Notes: generated by a model from the letters alone, not told the origin. Positions 13,120-24,989 are shown, counted from the stretch's first letter. The stretch is DNA of 64,000 bases from Corythucha ciliata (GCA_038030265.1 CM075938.1:54677189-54741188), one strand, 5' to 3'. Numbers and translations are program-made.

Positions 13120-13625
13120 TAAAGTTTCCTTAAAGCTCCGCGGATAAAAATGGTAGAAAGAGCGCTAATTAGAAGCTAGAAGTATGGAAATGACAATTTC
13201 CTGTTTCTGAAGGCAAATTCACGTAACTCAAACTGAAAAAAGCGCTAATTCATAGCTAAAAGCAAAAAAGTCGCTAATTCGAAGCTAAAATCAGGAAAAA
13301 TACGACTTCACCGCAAAAATTAAGAAAAATCGCTAAAAAACGCTAATTCGCTGTTTAAATTGAGAAAACGTCAATTCGCGGCCAGAAAGTTAAACAAATC
13401 GCTAATCCAAGGTCAAATTCAGAAAAATTATTAAGGTAATTAGCGGCTAAAATTAAGGAAAAACGCTAATTTAAGGGCTGAAATCAAGATAAATGGCTAA
13501 ATAGGGTGTAAATTTGAGGAAATTCGCTAATTCACTGACAGTATGAGAAAGTGGCGAGCCGCGGTTTTTCCGAGGCAATTTCGTGGACAATAAGGAAAAA
13601 GCGCTAATTTATGGCAAAAATTGAT
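13120..13625. repeat. ~30-bp repeat, block F
   Basis: Units follow the core type. The variant order (TTTCTGAAGGCAAATTCACG followed by CTCAAACTGAAAAAAGCGCT) matches blocks D (44935 onward) and E (50325 onward), suggesting shared ancestry as a block. Confidence 0.8.
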
Positions 13626-13659
13626 AAAAATCGCGAGTTCGCGGCAGTAGCTTACCAAG

Positions 13660-13835
13660 GTAAGAGCGAGGGGGGGGGGCGGACCGCCCGGCGGGCCCCC
13701 GAAAACCTTAAATACGGAAAAATGAGGAATTTTAGGTTCTACATTGTTCATGGATGAGGGTAAGTGAAAAGGTTGGACGGTTTTGGACAGCGGTTCGGCT
13801 CCTGTTTTCCGAATTTCAGTCTCTCCTAACGTTGC
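13660..13835. repeat. Dispersed repeat, second copy at 16850-17020
   Basis: The stretch GGAAAAATGAGGAATTTTAG ... TTGTTCATGGATG ... GGTTGGACGGTTTTGG ... GGCTCCTGTTTTCCG is recognisable again at 16850-17020 in diverged form. Each copy begins near a G-rich run. Type of element unknown. Confidence 0.5.
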
Positions 13836-13924
13836 AATAAGTGACACCAGGGGGCCTATTCTAACAAAAAAGCAATATGTTTTTCGTAGCAATGTTTCTA
13901 TTTTATTCATTTTCTTCAAACATA

Positions 13925-15400
13925 TTATGAACAAGTAGGACAAAGAGTGTGGGCTGAATATTCAATAGAGCCAAATATTGAAAATTCGCGGCTAAAATGG
14001 AGAAAATACACCATCCAAAGTTTCGTTAGTGCACTAATGTGCTGATCGTCAATGTGCAACTTGCTAACTTGCGCTTTGGAAAAAGCGATAATATTCGTGG
14101 CTATAACTGCGATAAAGCTCTGATTCATAGTCTCGCGATCCAACTTCCAGGCCAAAATTGGGGAAAAAACCGTTGATTCGCGGTGTATGGAGACCATTCT
14201 AAGCCTAACATGTAAAAATCGACGCAAAAGAATTGTTTTTAGGCCGATCCAGCGGCTGAAATTGAGAAAACACGCTAAGCGCAAAATAATCGTGGTTAAT
14301 ATTGACAAAAACAACGCAAAATAGTGCTAAAATTGGGCAAAAATAGCGAATTCACCCTGAAATTGCATATAAAAATTCGCACATAAAAAGAGAACGGATG
14401 ATAATTCACAGCAAAAGTAGCAGAAAGCGCTAATTAACAGCTGAAATTGATAAAAATCACTGGAAATACCTAAAATCGGGTACAAATAACTAAATCGCAG
14501 CTAAAATTGAGAAAACCAAAATCCACATAGCTTCTGAATATTGCTTCAAGGCTCAAAATGAAAAACAGCGCTAATCCATAGCAGAAAGTAAAAAAAATGC
14601 TAATGCTGAGCTAAAAAATAGAAAACATCACGGCTAAAATTGAAAAAAATCACTATTAAGTATGTGGCGCTGACAAAATTAATAAAAACTCTTAATTTTC
14701 TGGTCTAATTGAGAAAAAGTGCTAATTCGCTGCTAAAAATGGAAAACGCCAATTTATGGCTAAAATTGAGAACATTCGTTTAGTTCACGGGCTAGAAGCG
14801 ATACTACTTTGCTAAAATCGCTGCGAAAAAGCGCTGGTTCACGGCTAAACTTGAAGAAAATCACCAATTCGTGGACAAAGTGTGGTGAAATTTCCAACTT
14901 AAATACTCGCCTTCGCGCCTTCTAAAGGCAACTTTGTTGCTAAAATTGAGGGAAAAAACAGCAAATGCATGGCTATAAGTTAAAAAACACCGTTGATTCG
15001 CGGCTAGAACTGAGATGTGCTAATCTTCAGTTAAAAGTAAAACAAGATTGCTAATGCCGGGGCTAATTTGTAGCCTGGCTAAAAAATTAAGAAAATGACC
15101 TATTTTCTTCCTAAATTGCTGCTAAATATGAAAAAAATCTCAAATTTTCACCTAAAATTGCGGAAAACGCCAATTCGTAGCTAATATTGAGAAAATTCGC
15201 TAATTCACGTGTTAGAAACGCTACTAAGCTGCTAAAATTAAGAAAAAGCGCTGATTCGCGGGTAAAATTGGGGGAAATCTCTAATTCGCGGCCAAAATTG
15301 TGACAAATTTCAATTTCAATAAAACATTGTGGCTACTAAAGGCAAATTGAAATTGAGGAAAATTGAGGGAAGAAGTTGAGAGGAAATTGAGAAAAATCGA
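13925..15400. repeat. ~30-bp repeat, block B
   Basis: Long array with the same order of variant units as block C (29480-30560): GTGTGGGCTGAATATTCAAT, then CCAAAGTTTCGTTAG, then TCGCGATCCAACTTCC, then GGTGTATGGAGACCATTCTA. Its later part matches block A. No gene. Confidence 0.85.
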
Positions 15401-17160
15401 CAACTTATTGTTATATGGGTGAAAAAAACAGCTGATTTTCGGCTGATGTGGGATGGGGGAAGGCATTGTGTTATTTTATTGTGAACTGTTTCATATTTAT
15501 TTTGAGAGTATAAGAGAAGGAAGGCGACAAATGACATCAGTCGTTCAAGTATTTTGATTTCCTCCTTCATTTCGTCATTTCACTATTGATAAACATCCTT
15601 GTTCGCTGTAAACAATAAAAGGGACTACTATATGTATGGTGAGGGAGTGGAGGGGCGGGGGCTTATCAGAACTACTTCGCCCGGTCTGTATATTAATTAA
15701 AATGTAAATTTCGGCTAATTCGGGCGACTGTGACATGAGAGAGAGAAAAAATTAAAATTCTCGAACAAAAAGTTGTGTTGTACCACTTGCGCAAGAAACT
15801 TTTCCACGCATTGAAAACAAATACAGAAATTGATTGACAGAAATCATGACGGCATCACGAGATTCAGATGTGTAAACAAAGCAATTAATATCCGAGGCGA
15901 GATCCCCCCCCCTCCCCTTCATTTCAAATTGTGGGTCTTCTTAAAACATTTAAATTTCCTTGCCAGCAAGGGCCCCACCGGTTCTAAAACATCTATCGCC
16001 AACTCCTCTCTCTCCTTACCACCCACCCCCCGCCAGCCATCATCCAGACTGTGCACTGGTCGTTTTTTACCTGCATTTTGGGAATCTTCCGTTCCTATTG
16101 TAACAAGATGTGTGCACCACCAAGTGAAATAAAACGTTAAAAATAAATTAAAAAAAAAAAATTGTAGGACATTTTAAAAACTGGAAGAAATTTGAAACCA
16201 CGTGGAACCTTAGCCGATGAATACATCGGTTTTTTTGCGCTAGCGAAATTTCTTATAATGTAATACACACATAAATAAATTATACGAGAAATTGTACTCA
16301 CCAGTATTAATCACGTTCAATAGCAGACCAAAATTTACCATTACAATGCACGAATGATTAAAAATTAAGCTGTTCACCAGCCCGAGACGAAAAAAGCCAA
16401 TAAAAAAAAAATTGTAACGTCTATTAAGACGACTCAAGCGCGTCTGATCGCACACTGGCTGCGGCTATTCAAGATCATTCTTCTTTCTTTCTTTTTTCTC
16501 TCTCTCTCTTCTTTTCTTGTCCACACGTGCGTTCTCCCACTCTTTTATCTGTTCACTGCCTTTGGAAATTAACATGAGTACAAAGGGGGAGGGGTTGAGG
16601 GATGTACAGTAAATTATGATTTCGCTTTAACAATACCAGTTTTTACCCACCCCCTATCGATTATGTTTGGACAGTTAAAATCACTTTCTCTTCAAGTCAA
16701 TTTCAAAGTCGAAGCAACTATGGAAGAATAAATGGTGACGAGGAAGCGGGGGAATCAATGGGGGGGGGGATTCTGGGAAAGATAAAATAAGCTCTGCTTA
16801 TAATAATTCACATGGAGAGACTAGGCAACATACACGCCATTGTTTCCACCCACAGAACCTCCGAAGCCTCTTAAGATGGAAAAATAAGGATTTTTAGATT
16901 TTAAATGTTCACGGAACGTGTAGGATGTTTTAGGATGTTCACGGATGTGTAGGAACATGAAAAGGAAACTTGGAATCCCGGTTGGACGGTGATTTGGCTC
17001 CTCTGTTTCGCATCGTGTCATGTGGCCAGACCTGTCGAGCCGTGGAGGGGGGGAAGGGGCACTGGGTCCGAAATTGTCCCCGGACCTGGGCGTACTTGAG
17101 GGCCCGGATTTAAGAACTAAAATAAAAAGGTAGAAAAGAGAGAGAAAAGGAAAACTTTAC
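15401..17160. other. Intergenic, no supported gene
   Basis: Mixed AT-rich sequence with pyrimidine runs (16475-16520) and G-runs (16760, 17045). 16850-17020 is the second copy of the repeat at 13660-13835. ORFs of 60-100 codons here have no recognisable content. Confidence 0.45.
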
Positions 17161-17164
17161 TTCG

Positions 17165-18225
17165 GTTCAAGCTGTGCTGCGGTTGGATATCAACTGTGGC
17201 TTGAGCTTTGTTGTGGTTAGCCCTTGGGTGTGGTATGACATTTGTTGTGGTTTGACCTTTGCTGTGGTTGGACATTGGCCGTGGTAGCGCCTTTGCTGAG
17301 GCTTGACCGTTGCCGTGGTTGGACCGTTGCTGTGGTTGGACCTTTGCGGTGGTCGGGCCCATGCTGTGGTTGGACCGTTGATGTGGTTGGACCGTTGATG
17401 TGGTTGGACCGTTGATGTGGTTGGACCCATGCTGTGGTTGGACCGTTGCTGTGGTTGGACCTTGGCCGTGATAACGTCTTTGCTGAGGCTTGACCGTTGC
17501 TGTGGTTGGACTGTAGCTGTGGTCGGGCCCATGCTGTGGTTGGACCTCTGATGTGGTTGGACCGTTGATGTGGTTGGACCGTTGATGTGGTTGGACCGTT
17601 GCTGTGGTTGGACCGTTTCTGTGGTTGGACCGTTGCTGTGGTTGCACCGTTGCTGTGGTTTCACCTTTGCTGTGGTTGGACCGTTGATGTGGTTGGACCG
17701 TTGCTGTGGTTGGCCCGTTGCTGTGGTTTGACCTTGGCCGTGGTAACGTCTTTGCTGAGGCTTGACCGTTGCTGTGGTTAGACCGTAGCTGTGGTCGGGC
17801 CCATGCTGTGGTTGGACCGTTGATGTGGTTGGACCGTTGCTGTGGTTGCACCGTTGCTGTGGTTGCACCTTTGCTGTGGTTGGACCGTTGCTGTGGTTGG
17901 ACCGATGCTGTGGTTGGCCCATTGCTGGTGTCGGGCCAATGCTGTGGTTGGACCGTTGCTGTGGTTGGACCGTCGCTGTGGTTGGACCGTTGCTATGGTT
18001 AGACTGTTGCTGTGGTAGACTGTTGCTGTGGTGGCCGTTGCTGTGGTTGGACCATTGCTGTGGTCGGACCGTTGCTGTGGTTGGACCGTTGCTGTGGTTG
18101 GACCGTTACTGTGGTTGGACCTTTGCTGCGATTGGACCGTTGCTGTGGTTTGACCTTAACAGAGGTTGGAGCTTTGCCGCTGTTGGACTTACTGTGGTCG
18201 TAGCTTTGATGTGGTTGGGCCTCTG
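17165..18225. repeat. 17-bp minisatellite, ~1.06 kb
   Basis: Tandem 17-bp units CCGTTGCTGTGGTTGGA with variants (GATGTGGTT, GGTCGGGCCCATGCT) fill this interval. Because 17 is not a multiple of 3 and the unit has no stop, several frames on both strands stay open for up to 251 codons with a 17-residue period (SNHSNGPTTATVQPQQ-like on minus). These are not called as genes. A higher-order pattern of about 230-280 bp (…AACGTCTTTGCTGAGGCTTGACC…) is visible at ~17475 and ~17745. The array directly abuts the gypsy integrase remnant. Confidence 0.95.
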
Positions 18226-18349
18226 TTGACTGTGGGGGGAGGGGGGGTGCATGTACATGTGGCCGTGGTATATACAAATAATTAAACGCCACATCTGCAG
18301 CTCGCCCTACGGAAGAGACTGGAAGTCCGGTTGGTGATGAAAAACTACC

Positions 18350-18950
18350 GTCCTTCTTCGGAGGAGAGTTACGCGTGGAAGACCCGTGAACGTCAACGAA
18401 AGAGATATTGGCCGTTACGGCCCGTTGTTGAGACATCTGTTTTCGAAGACCGTCGACAAGGTTGGACGGGATTCGCTGGATAAGGGCTATTATAGGTGAG
18501 GAAGTGAGAAGTTCACGCGGTAGGCCCAGTGGTTCTTCGTAAACGAATTCAACAGGTGAGGCTTTGAGATCCTCTCGAAAAGCGCTTCGAATTCTTAAGA
18601 GCACGACGATAGGCAGGGCTTCGAAAACGTTCAATCGTGGCGTTGAAGCACGAATGATACTCGGTGTAGAACGGAAGGCTCTCGGTACCTAAAATAGATC
18701 CTGTGGAACTTTGAACAGTTGGGATTCGAACTGTCGTCCTTTTGATCCGCTGTGATCCGTACCAGGGAAGCCGCATCGGTAAATCCAGATGTTGACGAGG
18801 AAAATGTCTTCGAGGGGTCATACTTTTGGCCGTCGCATAAATCTTGTCGATGTCGACAGGGAGGCACTAACGACATTGTTTGAGCCAGTGACGACGGTCG
18901 TCTGATGAGGTCGACGTGTACGTGTTCGAAGAGTGTCTGGCGAGAGATGT
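18350..18950 (-). pseudogene. Ty3/gypsy integrase remnant, frameshifted
   Basis: Minus-strand frames contain pieces of a retroviral-type integrase core in the right order: FEHVHVDLI near 18900, then VRITADQ near 18750, then IERF near 18640, and LRIRSAFREDLKASPVEFVY with EEPLGLPRELLTSSP at ~18500-18600. The pieces lie in different frames, so the gene is broken. The last frame runs into the 17-bp minisatellite. It may be the missing distal half of an element related to the one at 2.1-4.25 kb. Confidence 0.8.
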
Positions 18951-19454
18951 TCGTGGCACGCTAATTCTACTTAAGGAGGTGTCAATTTCTGGTACAAATT
19001 ACCCGTTTCATAAACCGAAAAACAATGCCCCGTTATAATGTTTCTGGGCCTCTCTAAACAGTGATACTATATAAAACGTGGTTTTATAGAAATCATTTAA
19101 GCCCGACAGGAAGGGAAGTAAAATTTGAATTTCGGGAGTTGGAGTGAACAAAGCAAATTTTTAAAGATTCACAAAAATGACAAATGTTTAAAATGTAATA
19201 AAAATAATCAGGAAAAGTTAAAATGACAAGTTAACGTTTCAATAAATTGTTGATAAGCGAATTATCACAGTCCCATTACACTTTCTGGGGAAAAGTGAAA
19301 AATAAAATATTTGTACTTGCTCGATCCAGTCAGCTTCTTTACTCGAACTCAGTGCTTGAAATTATCATCGCATTCCTGTTGGGGGGTGGGGGGGGGGCGC
19401 AAGAAAAACGTAAGAAATTCCAACAAAATTAAATTAAAGGAAAAAAAACAAAGC
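18951..19454. other. Spacer without recognised gene
   Basis: AT-rich with a G-run at ~19380-19398. It includes the presumed 3' flank of the FLYWCH gene ending at 19455. Confidence 0.4.
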
Positions 19455-20285
19455 TTACTGAGCAGCCCGTTCGGCCTCTTCAGCTTCGTTCTCGTCGAAT
19501 TTCGCCGCGCTCATTTCATACTGTTTGACATTTTCAACGGTGGGCAATTTGTCGATATAGTCTCGAATGAAAGGCACGTGACTATGGTGATTGTTGGGCA
19601 GAAGAAATATAGGACTGTTGGGCACTGAAGTGTCCATGTATCCTTTGCACTTGCACAGGTACTTCGTTTTATTTTCCACGCACCTCATGGTCCTTGGTGG
19701 GAAGGAGGGGGGAAACAACAAAAATGAAAATAAAACTGTAATGCACACAATAATAATTAATACTTACGATTTTTTTTGGCCTTTATGGTGCACATGGTAG
19801 TAGTGCCCTCTACCATCATAGTACACGGTTGAGTTGTTCCTTCCTCTAAGAGCTACAGACTCTATTGCTGTGGTATAAGAAATCCGTTGTAATAACAAAA
19901 AATAAAATAGTTAAAAAAAACACGATGAAATACTTACGGTGGTCGTTTATTTCATAGAAAAGTCGGTTTTCTAGAGAATTATAATGGTAATTTTTATTGT
20001 TTGTTTGTTTAATTATGAAAAATGGCTATTAAATATTATACCGTCGATATCAGAGTATCCTTCTTGTACTCCGGCGTGTTCGTCTTGCAGAACAGTCATA
20101 TAATAAACTGAATTGTTAAAATTTTCTTTAAGGGGTTAGATGAAAAAAAAAAAATCAAATAAATAAATGAGTAACGGAAAAGAGCACGGGATTACCTTCA
20201 GGCTCTGCAACGGACGATTGAGATTTATTCGCTTCATCAGGCGGTGAATAATTCTTGATGAAATCTAAATAATTGAGCGGCAAAC
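19455..20285 (-). CDS. FLYWCH-domain protein, copy 1 (no transposase core), 5'-partial
   Basis: Five exons with GT-AG borders and consistent phases: 20196-20285, 20042-20083, 19938-19970, 19768-19867, 19455-19692 (stop). Three small acidic linker exons precede a FLYWCH zinc finger split over the last two exons: STVYYDGRGHYYHV, then MRCVENKTKYLCKCKGYM and NNHHSHVPF, with Cys, Cys and His ligands all present. After FLYWCH the frame ends about 50 residues later in an acidic tail (ENEAEEAERAAQ). No MULE core follows, unlike the four paralogues to the right. The first exon needs an upstream partner, which was not found, so the start is open. FLYWCH domains bind DNA or proteins. A nuclear role is inferred. 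It could be a natural short paralogue or a gene truncated by 3' loss. Confidence 0.8.
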
Positions 20286-20339
20286 CTGAAGAAAAAAAAA
20301 AGAGTCTCCTGTTAATAGAAGATACAATTCAGCGTCGTT

Positions 20340-20835
20340 TCGAGCAAATGGGCATACAAGAAAATGCCTGAACTGACGATTTCTACCGTGAAAAATGGCA
20401 AAACCGCGTATTAGCGCTCTAAAAACGGCCAAATAATAGACCATTCCGCACACCATTGAAAATGGCAAAACTGACAATTCTTACCCTAAATAATCGAGAA
20501 CCCCTAAACGCCCTAGCAATTTCAATATTTAAAGTTTCTCGCTCTAAAAATGTTCAAACTTGTCATCCATTCTTCCTCTTACTAAGCGTTTTGATAAGCG
20601 TTTTGCCCGTTGAAAGTGGCAAAAACTTGACTGATCTGCGCCCAAAACATGACTATAGTGTCATATTGACGCCCTGAAAAATCACTAAATTGACAGATTT
20701 GCGCCCTGAAAATACTTAAATTGACGATCACGTGACTTTGAAACGGCAAAAACGACTATTCCCGCACCAAAAATGGCCAAATTGACCATTCCAGCTATAA
20801 AAATGGGCTGAACTGATGATTCGTGCCCTGACGAT
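20340..20835. repeat. ~27-bp degenerate repeat 'ccctaaaaatggccaaactgacgattcg'
   Basis: Repeated GCCCTGAAAA / AAATGGCCAAATTGACCATT units. The same family occurs at 44150-44560 and, in the opposite sense, at 22690-23200. Confidence 0.7.
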
Positions 20836-20883
20836 CAGGGGTCAGAACTATAAATTGTCCAAGTGTTTTTTCTATTGACAGTT

Positions 20884-21071
20884 TGATTTTATTAAATGGA
20901 TTTGTTTTTGACCTTTTTCTGTCTTGTTGAACATTTCTTTCACGACGTTTCGCCAGGATGATTCCTAACGGCCTCGACCAGAAGACGTTAGGAATCATCC
21001 TGACGAAACGTCGTGAAAGAAAAGTTCAACAAGACAGAAAAATGTCAAAAATAAATCAATTTTATAAATTT
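20884..21071. repeat. Near-perfect palindrome, ~86-bp arms
   Basis: The left arm 20884-20970 and right arm 20986-21071 are inverted copies around a ~15-bp loop. The central parts are almost identical (CGACGTTTCGCCAGGATGAT on the left, its complement with one change on the right). The outer 30 bp are more diverged. It is probably a foldback element or the joined ends of a mobile element. Confidence 0.85.
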
Positions 21072-22260
21072 TCCATGCCCCTCCCACAAAAACTGTCAAT
21101 TTCGTCCTACAAATGTCAATTTCGCCCCAGAACTGACAGTTTTGACTTGAAAACTGCCAATGTCCTCCTACATACCGAAAACCCCCAAACCGAGGGAGCA
21201 TCAGACAGTTCAAGCTCAGACAATGGGGTTTTTAGGCCCCTTCACCGAAACAGTCTAGTAGGTACTGGACAGTGTCTTTGAAACTGTCAATTTCTTCCTT
21301 GGAACAGTCAACTTCGTCCTACAAATGTCAGTTTCGTTATTCAAAACTAAAGATAATTTATTTTTAGTGTTGAGGCTTCTTTTTTCTTTATCTCCGCTGG
21401 TGGAGGCAGGCATCGCCAGAGAAAGTGTTTCTTCAGTTTTCTTCTTCTGAATTCAAAACTTTCAATACAATCTCAGAAACTGACAATTTCATCCTATAAA
21501 CTTTCAATGTGGTCCTATAAACTGTCAATTCTGTCCTACAAACTGTCAGAGAAAATGTTTCTTTATTTTCCTTTTTTTTATAATTCAAAACTGTCAATTC
21601 AATCCCAGAAACTGTCGATTTCGTCCTTGAAACTGTCAATTTCATCTTTAAAAACTACCAATTTCGCCCCAGGAACTGGGGGGGGGGGGTTATTCTGACA
21701 CTTTTTCACATTGAATTTCCTATCGGAAAGTCATGCGCTATCATTCATTTTCTTTAGAAATCACTGAAATGAGGTGATTTTTCGATAGGAAATCCTATGC
21801 TGAAGAATTACAGAATAGCCCCCCCCCCCAGACGGTTTTGGTTTGAAAAAGTCAATTTCCTTCTAAAATACATAAAATCCCAAACCTTGATTTCGAGAAT
21901 AAGAGAATTTGGGATTAGACCAAGGGATTTTTAAAAACCCCTCACCGGAAACAGTCGATTAGGTAGTAAAAACTGTCAATTTCATCCTAGAAATGTCAAT
22001 TTCGTTATTAAAAACAGTAAATTTTGTCGTTTAAAACGTCAATTTCGTCCCGGAAACTATCAGCGGACATTTATTCCTGAAACTGCCAATTTAATTCTAT
22101 AAATGTCAATTTCACCACTCAAAACAGTTTATTTCGTCCTATAAACAGTCAATTTCGTCCTTTAAAACTGTCAATTCCGTCCTACAAACTATCATTTCAT
22201 CCAGGAAACTGCCGATTTCGTCCCAGAAATTGTCAATTTTGAACAAAAATTCAATTTTGA
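21072..22260. repeat. ~20-bp degenerate repeat 'actgtcaatttcgtcctacaa'
   Basis: Dozens of AACTGTCAATTTCGTCCT units fill the interval except for the small inverted-repeat element at 21678-21829. Two units of different age carry a shared extra segment (CCCCAAACCGAGGGAGCATC at 21185, CCCAAACCTTGATTTCGAGA at 21880). Confidence 0.8.
21678..21829. mobile_element. Small MITE-like inverted-repeat element
   Basis: The ends are G-run + TTATTCTG at 21678-21697 and CAGAATAG + C-run at 21811-21829. Inner matches ATTTCCTATCG (about 21715) and CGATAGGAAAT (about 21783) make imperfect arms of ~45-50 bp around a ~50-bp centre. No clear target duplication is visible inside the repeat background. Confidence 0.55.
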
Positions 22261-22269
22261 CAGAAATTG

Positions 22270-22600
22270 ACGTAGCAGGCGGCTACACCTTGGATATAAT
22301 GTTGGCGCTACTGAGCACCACCAGTCCTGTACACACTCCACCATCTCAGCAAGACCGCGGCCCACCGCTAGATGCTTGGTGAAAGAAGCCTCGGGTTGAG
22401 GTCCTTTATAAAGCCCTCCTCCCCTCCAAAAAAAAACCCTGCTTTGGAGAGCCGCAATTGGGGAATGGCACCACGAGAGTACGCGAGGCGGTGCTCACCG
22501 GTTCGATCCCGCCAGCTCCGAACAGGAATACTCCGCCCATCACCACCAAAGAGTCACTCCTCCCATTTTTTTTTTTTAGTTGTGTAAACACACATTTACC
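22270..22600. repeat. Possible SINE-like segment with a B-box
   Basis: The GC-richer segment contains GGTTCGATCCC at 22500-22510, a match to the pol III B-box, followed by a T-run at 22565-22577. A convincing A-box and a tRNA cloverleaf were not found, so this is weak. Confidence 0.25.
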
Positions 22601-22689
22601 TCATCCTCTTGTTTCGGGAACAGTTTTACTACAATAAACACAGTTTATTGATCGTGAATTGAGTCACTTTTTGCCATCTTCAGGGCATG

Positions 22690-23330
22690 CATTATCCTTG
22701 CAGTCATTTTTAGGGGCGAGTTTGGCCAATTTTAGCAACGCGAAGAACCAGCCAAGTAATTTTATGTACGTCGAAAGTAGTCATTTTATCGGGCGCGGAG
22801 AAACATAACAGTAACCGATCGGGGGAGGGGAGGTTGATCAGATGGTTAAGGTGGAGCCATACCTGTTCGGTGCGGGAACGAAGAATGACCAGTTTATAGG
22901 GCGCGCGGAATGGTCAATTTAATCTTAATTTAATAAGCGCGTGACTAAAGTCAGTTTGTCGATTTTATGGGCGCTCATGGTCAGTTTAGCCATTATCAAT
23001 GCGCGAATGGAAAGTTACTGTCGGTTTAGCAATTTTTTCAGCTGAACTGAGACAGATTTGACAATTTTATGGCGTGACTATTTGACCAGTTTGACTATTT
23101 TAGGGCACGAATCGTCAGTTTAACCAGTTACAAGGAATGAATTGACAGTTTGGTCATTTTCTGAGAAGGAGGATTGAAATTCTGACATTTTTATGGAGTT
23201 TCGGCTATTTTGGGCTGCCCGCCCTTCTTTAATTTGTACGACACCAGCTACACCTAAAATCCGTCAATTCACCCCTTCAAAACTAAGCATTTTTGCCTCG
23301 AAAAACCAAAAATAATCTTTAAATTCCGCC
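22690..23330. repeat. 'ggtcagtttagccattttagggcgc' degenerate repeat
   Basis: The units are the reverse complement in style of those at 20340-20835. They are degenerate, and no gene is present. Confidence 0.6.
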
Positions 23331-23369
23331 CATAAAACATGTTTTTCACAGAAAAATGGTCATTTTCAC

Positions 23370-24930
23370 CATTGTCAAATTGAGAAAACAGCTAATTCAC
23401 GGCTAAAACTGAAAAAAAAAAAAATCGCTCATTCAGAGTTAAAACGGAGAAAAAACGCTAATTTAAGGTTAAAAGTAAAAAATCAGCCAATTCGCAGCTA
23501 TAATTGTGAAAATCGCTCAGTATTCGCGGACGAAAATTGAGAAAAAGCGCTGATTCATAGCTGAAATTAAGGAAAAACGCTCATTCTCAGCTAAAATGGA
23601 GAGAAACAGAGGCAAAATACATCGTTTAGAGCTAAATATCTGCGAAATTGTAAGTTTCGAGTTCCAAAAATATCCGCGGAATTGCGAGTTGCGGGACTAA
23701 AATATATGAGAGTTCGGCGAGTTTCGGTTGTTATTTCTTTGTTCTTTGTTTTTGTGGCCGTGGATGCAGAACAGCTCTCAAAGCTCTTAAAATCGCAATT
23801 CCCATCCATTAACTGTGAATTAGAGTTTTCCTCCACTTTTAGACGCGAATTCGCGTTTTTCTCGGCTCCACGCCGTGAATAAGCGCTTTTTCTCAATTTC
23901 AGCTTCCGCCGAGAGGATCCGCGTATTTTAGGTGTGAATTCGCGCCTTTTCTCAATTTTCAAAGCTGCCAAATGGTAACACTTTATCACAAGTTTAGCCG
24001 TGAATATCGCGTTTCTCTATTTTTAGACTCGAATTAGCTTTTTCTCTTTGTTTATCCGTGAATTAGCGTTTTTCTCAGTTTTAGCCGCGTGAATTATCGC
24101 TTTTTCTCAATTTCAGACCCAAAATTGCCCCAAGAGAATCGGCGAATTGGCGTTTTCTCATTTTCAGCTGTGGATTAGCGTGTTTTCCTCAATTTTAGCA
24201 GAGAATTAGCACATTTTCTTAATTTTAGCTGCGATTTTTAGCCCTTTTTCTCGACTTTATCCGTGAAATCGTAATTTTTCATACTTTAGTAGTGTGAATT
24301 ATCGTTTACCTCCACTTTTAGAAGCGAATTCACGTTTTTGTCTATTTCACTCATTAATTAGCGCATTTTCTCAATTTCAGTCCCAATGTTGCCCTGAAAA
24401 TCCTTTTAAAAATAAGAAAATGTTTCTCCCTTTTAGCTGTGAATTCACGCTTTTTCTCAATTTTTTTTTAAAGCTGCTAAATTGAAGCACTTTATCACAA
24501 TTTTAGCCGTTAATTAGTGTGTTTCTTCATTTTTAAGACGCTAATTCGCGTTTTTCTCTTTTTTGTCCTTGAATTAGTGCTTTTCTCAGTTCTAGCCGCG
24601 TGAATTAGCGATTTTTCCCAATTTCAGTACCGATTTTGCCCCAAGAATTCGTGTTTTTGCGTTGTCTCAATGTCAGCTGTGAACTAGGAGTTTTTCTTAT
24701 TTAAAGCCGCATATTGTTGCGCTTAATCACAATCCTAGCAGCGAATTAGCGTTTTTCTTCATTTTGGGCCAAAAGAACTAGTTTTGCTCTTTTTGCAGGT
24801 GTTTTGCTTCAATTTTAGCAGCAAATTAGCACTTTTTGTGCATTCTTTACACAAAGTGGCGTTTCTCATCTATTTTTTCTCTCTAATGCCACGAATTAGC
24901 GTTTGTCTCATTGCATTGCGAACCGAATTT
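23370..24930. repeat. ~30-bp repeat, orientation flips near 23830
   Basis: From 23370 to about 23620 units read in the usual sense (GCTAATTCACGGCTAAAA). From about 23830 to 24930 they read as the complement (TTTTCTCAATTTTAGCCGCG, GAATTAGCG). The 132-codon minus ORF at 23591-23989 spans the flip and is a repeat translation. Confidence 0.85.
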
Positions 24931-24989
24931 TTTCATCTTTAAACTTTTCAGGGGCCCCCCATCCGAACGGGGGCTACGCTACGCTAGTG

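Noticed and set aside
16205..16235. Hairpin CCGATGAATACATCGG followed by T-run as a terminator
   Set aside because: A rho-independent terminator has no meaning in this nuclear DNA. Short hairpins of this size are expected by chance.
17117..18229. Long ORFs on both strands (up to 251 codons)
   Set aside because: They are translations of the stop-free 17-bp minisatellite. Every frame cycles with the same 17-residue period.
20940..21020. Hammerhead ribozyme in the palindrome
   Set aside because: GACGAAAC is present but the CTGATGA core is not (GGATGA instead), and the required stems do not form around it.
22441..22580. tRNA gene
   Set aside because: A B-box match is present but no cloverleaf or A-box at the right distance could be built, so it is kept only as a weak SINE-like call.
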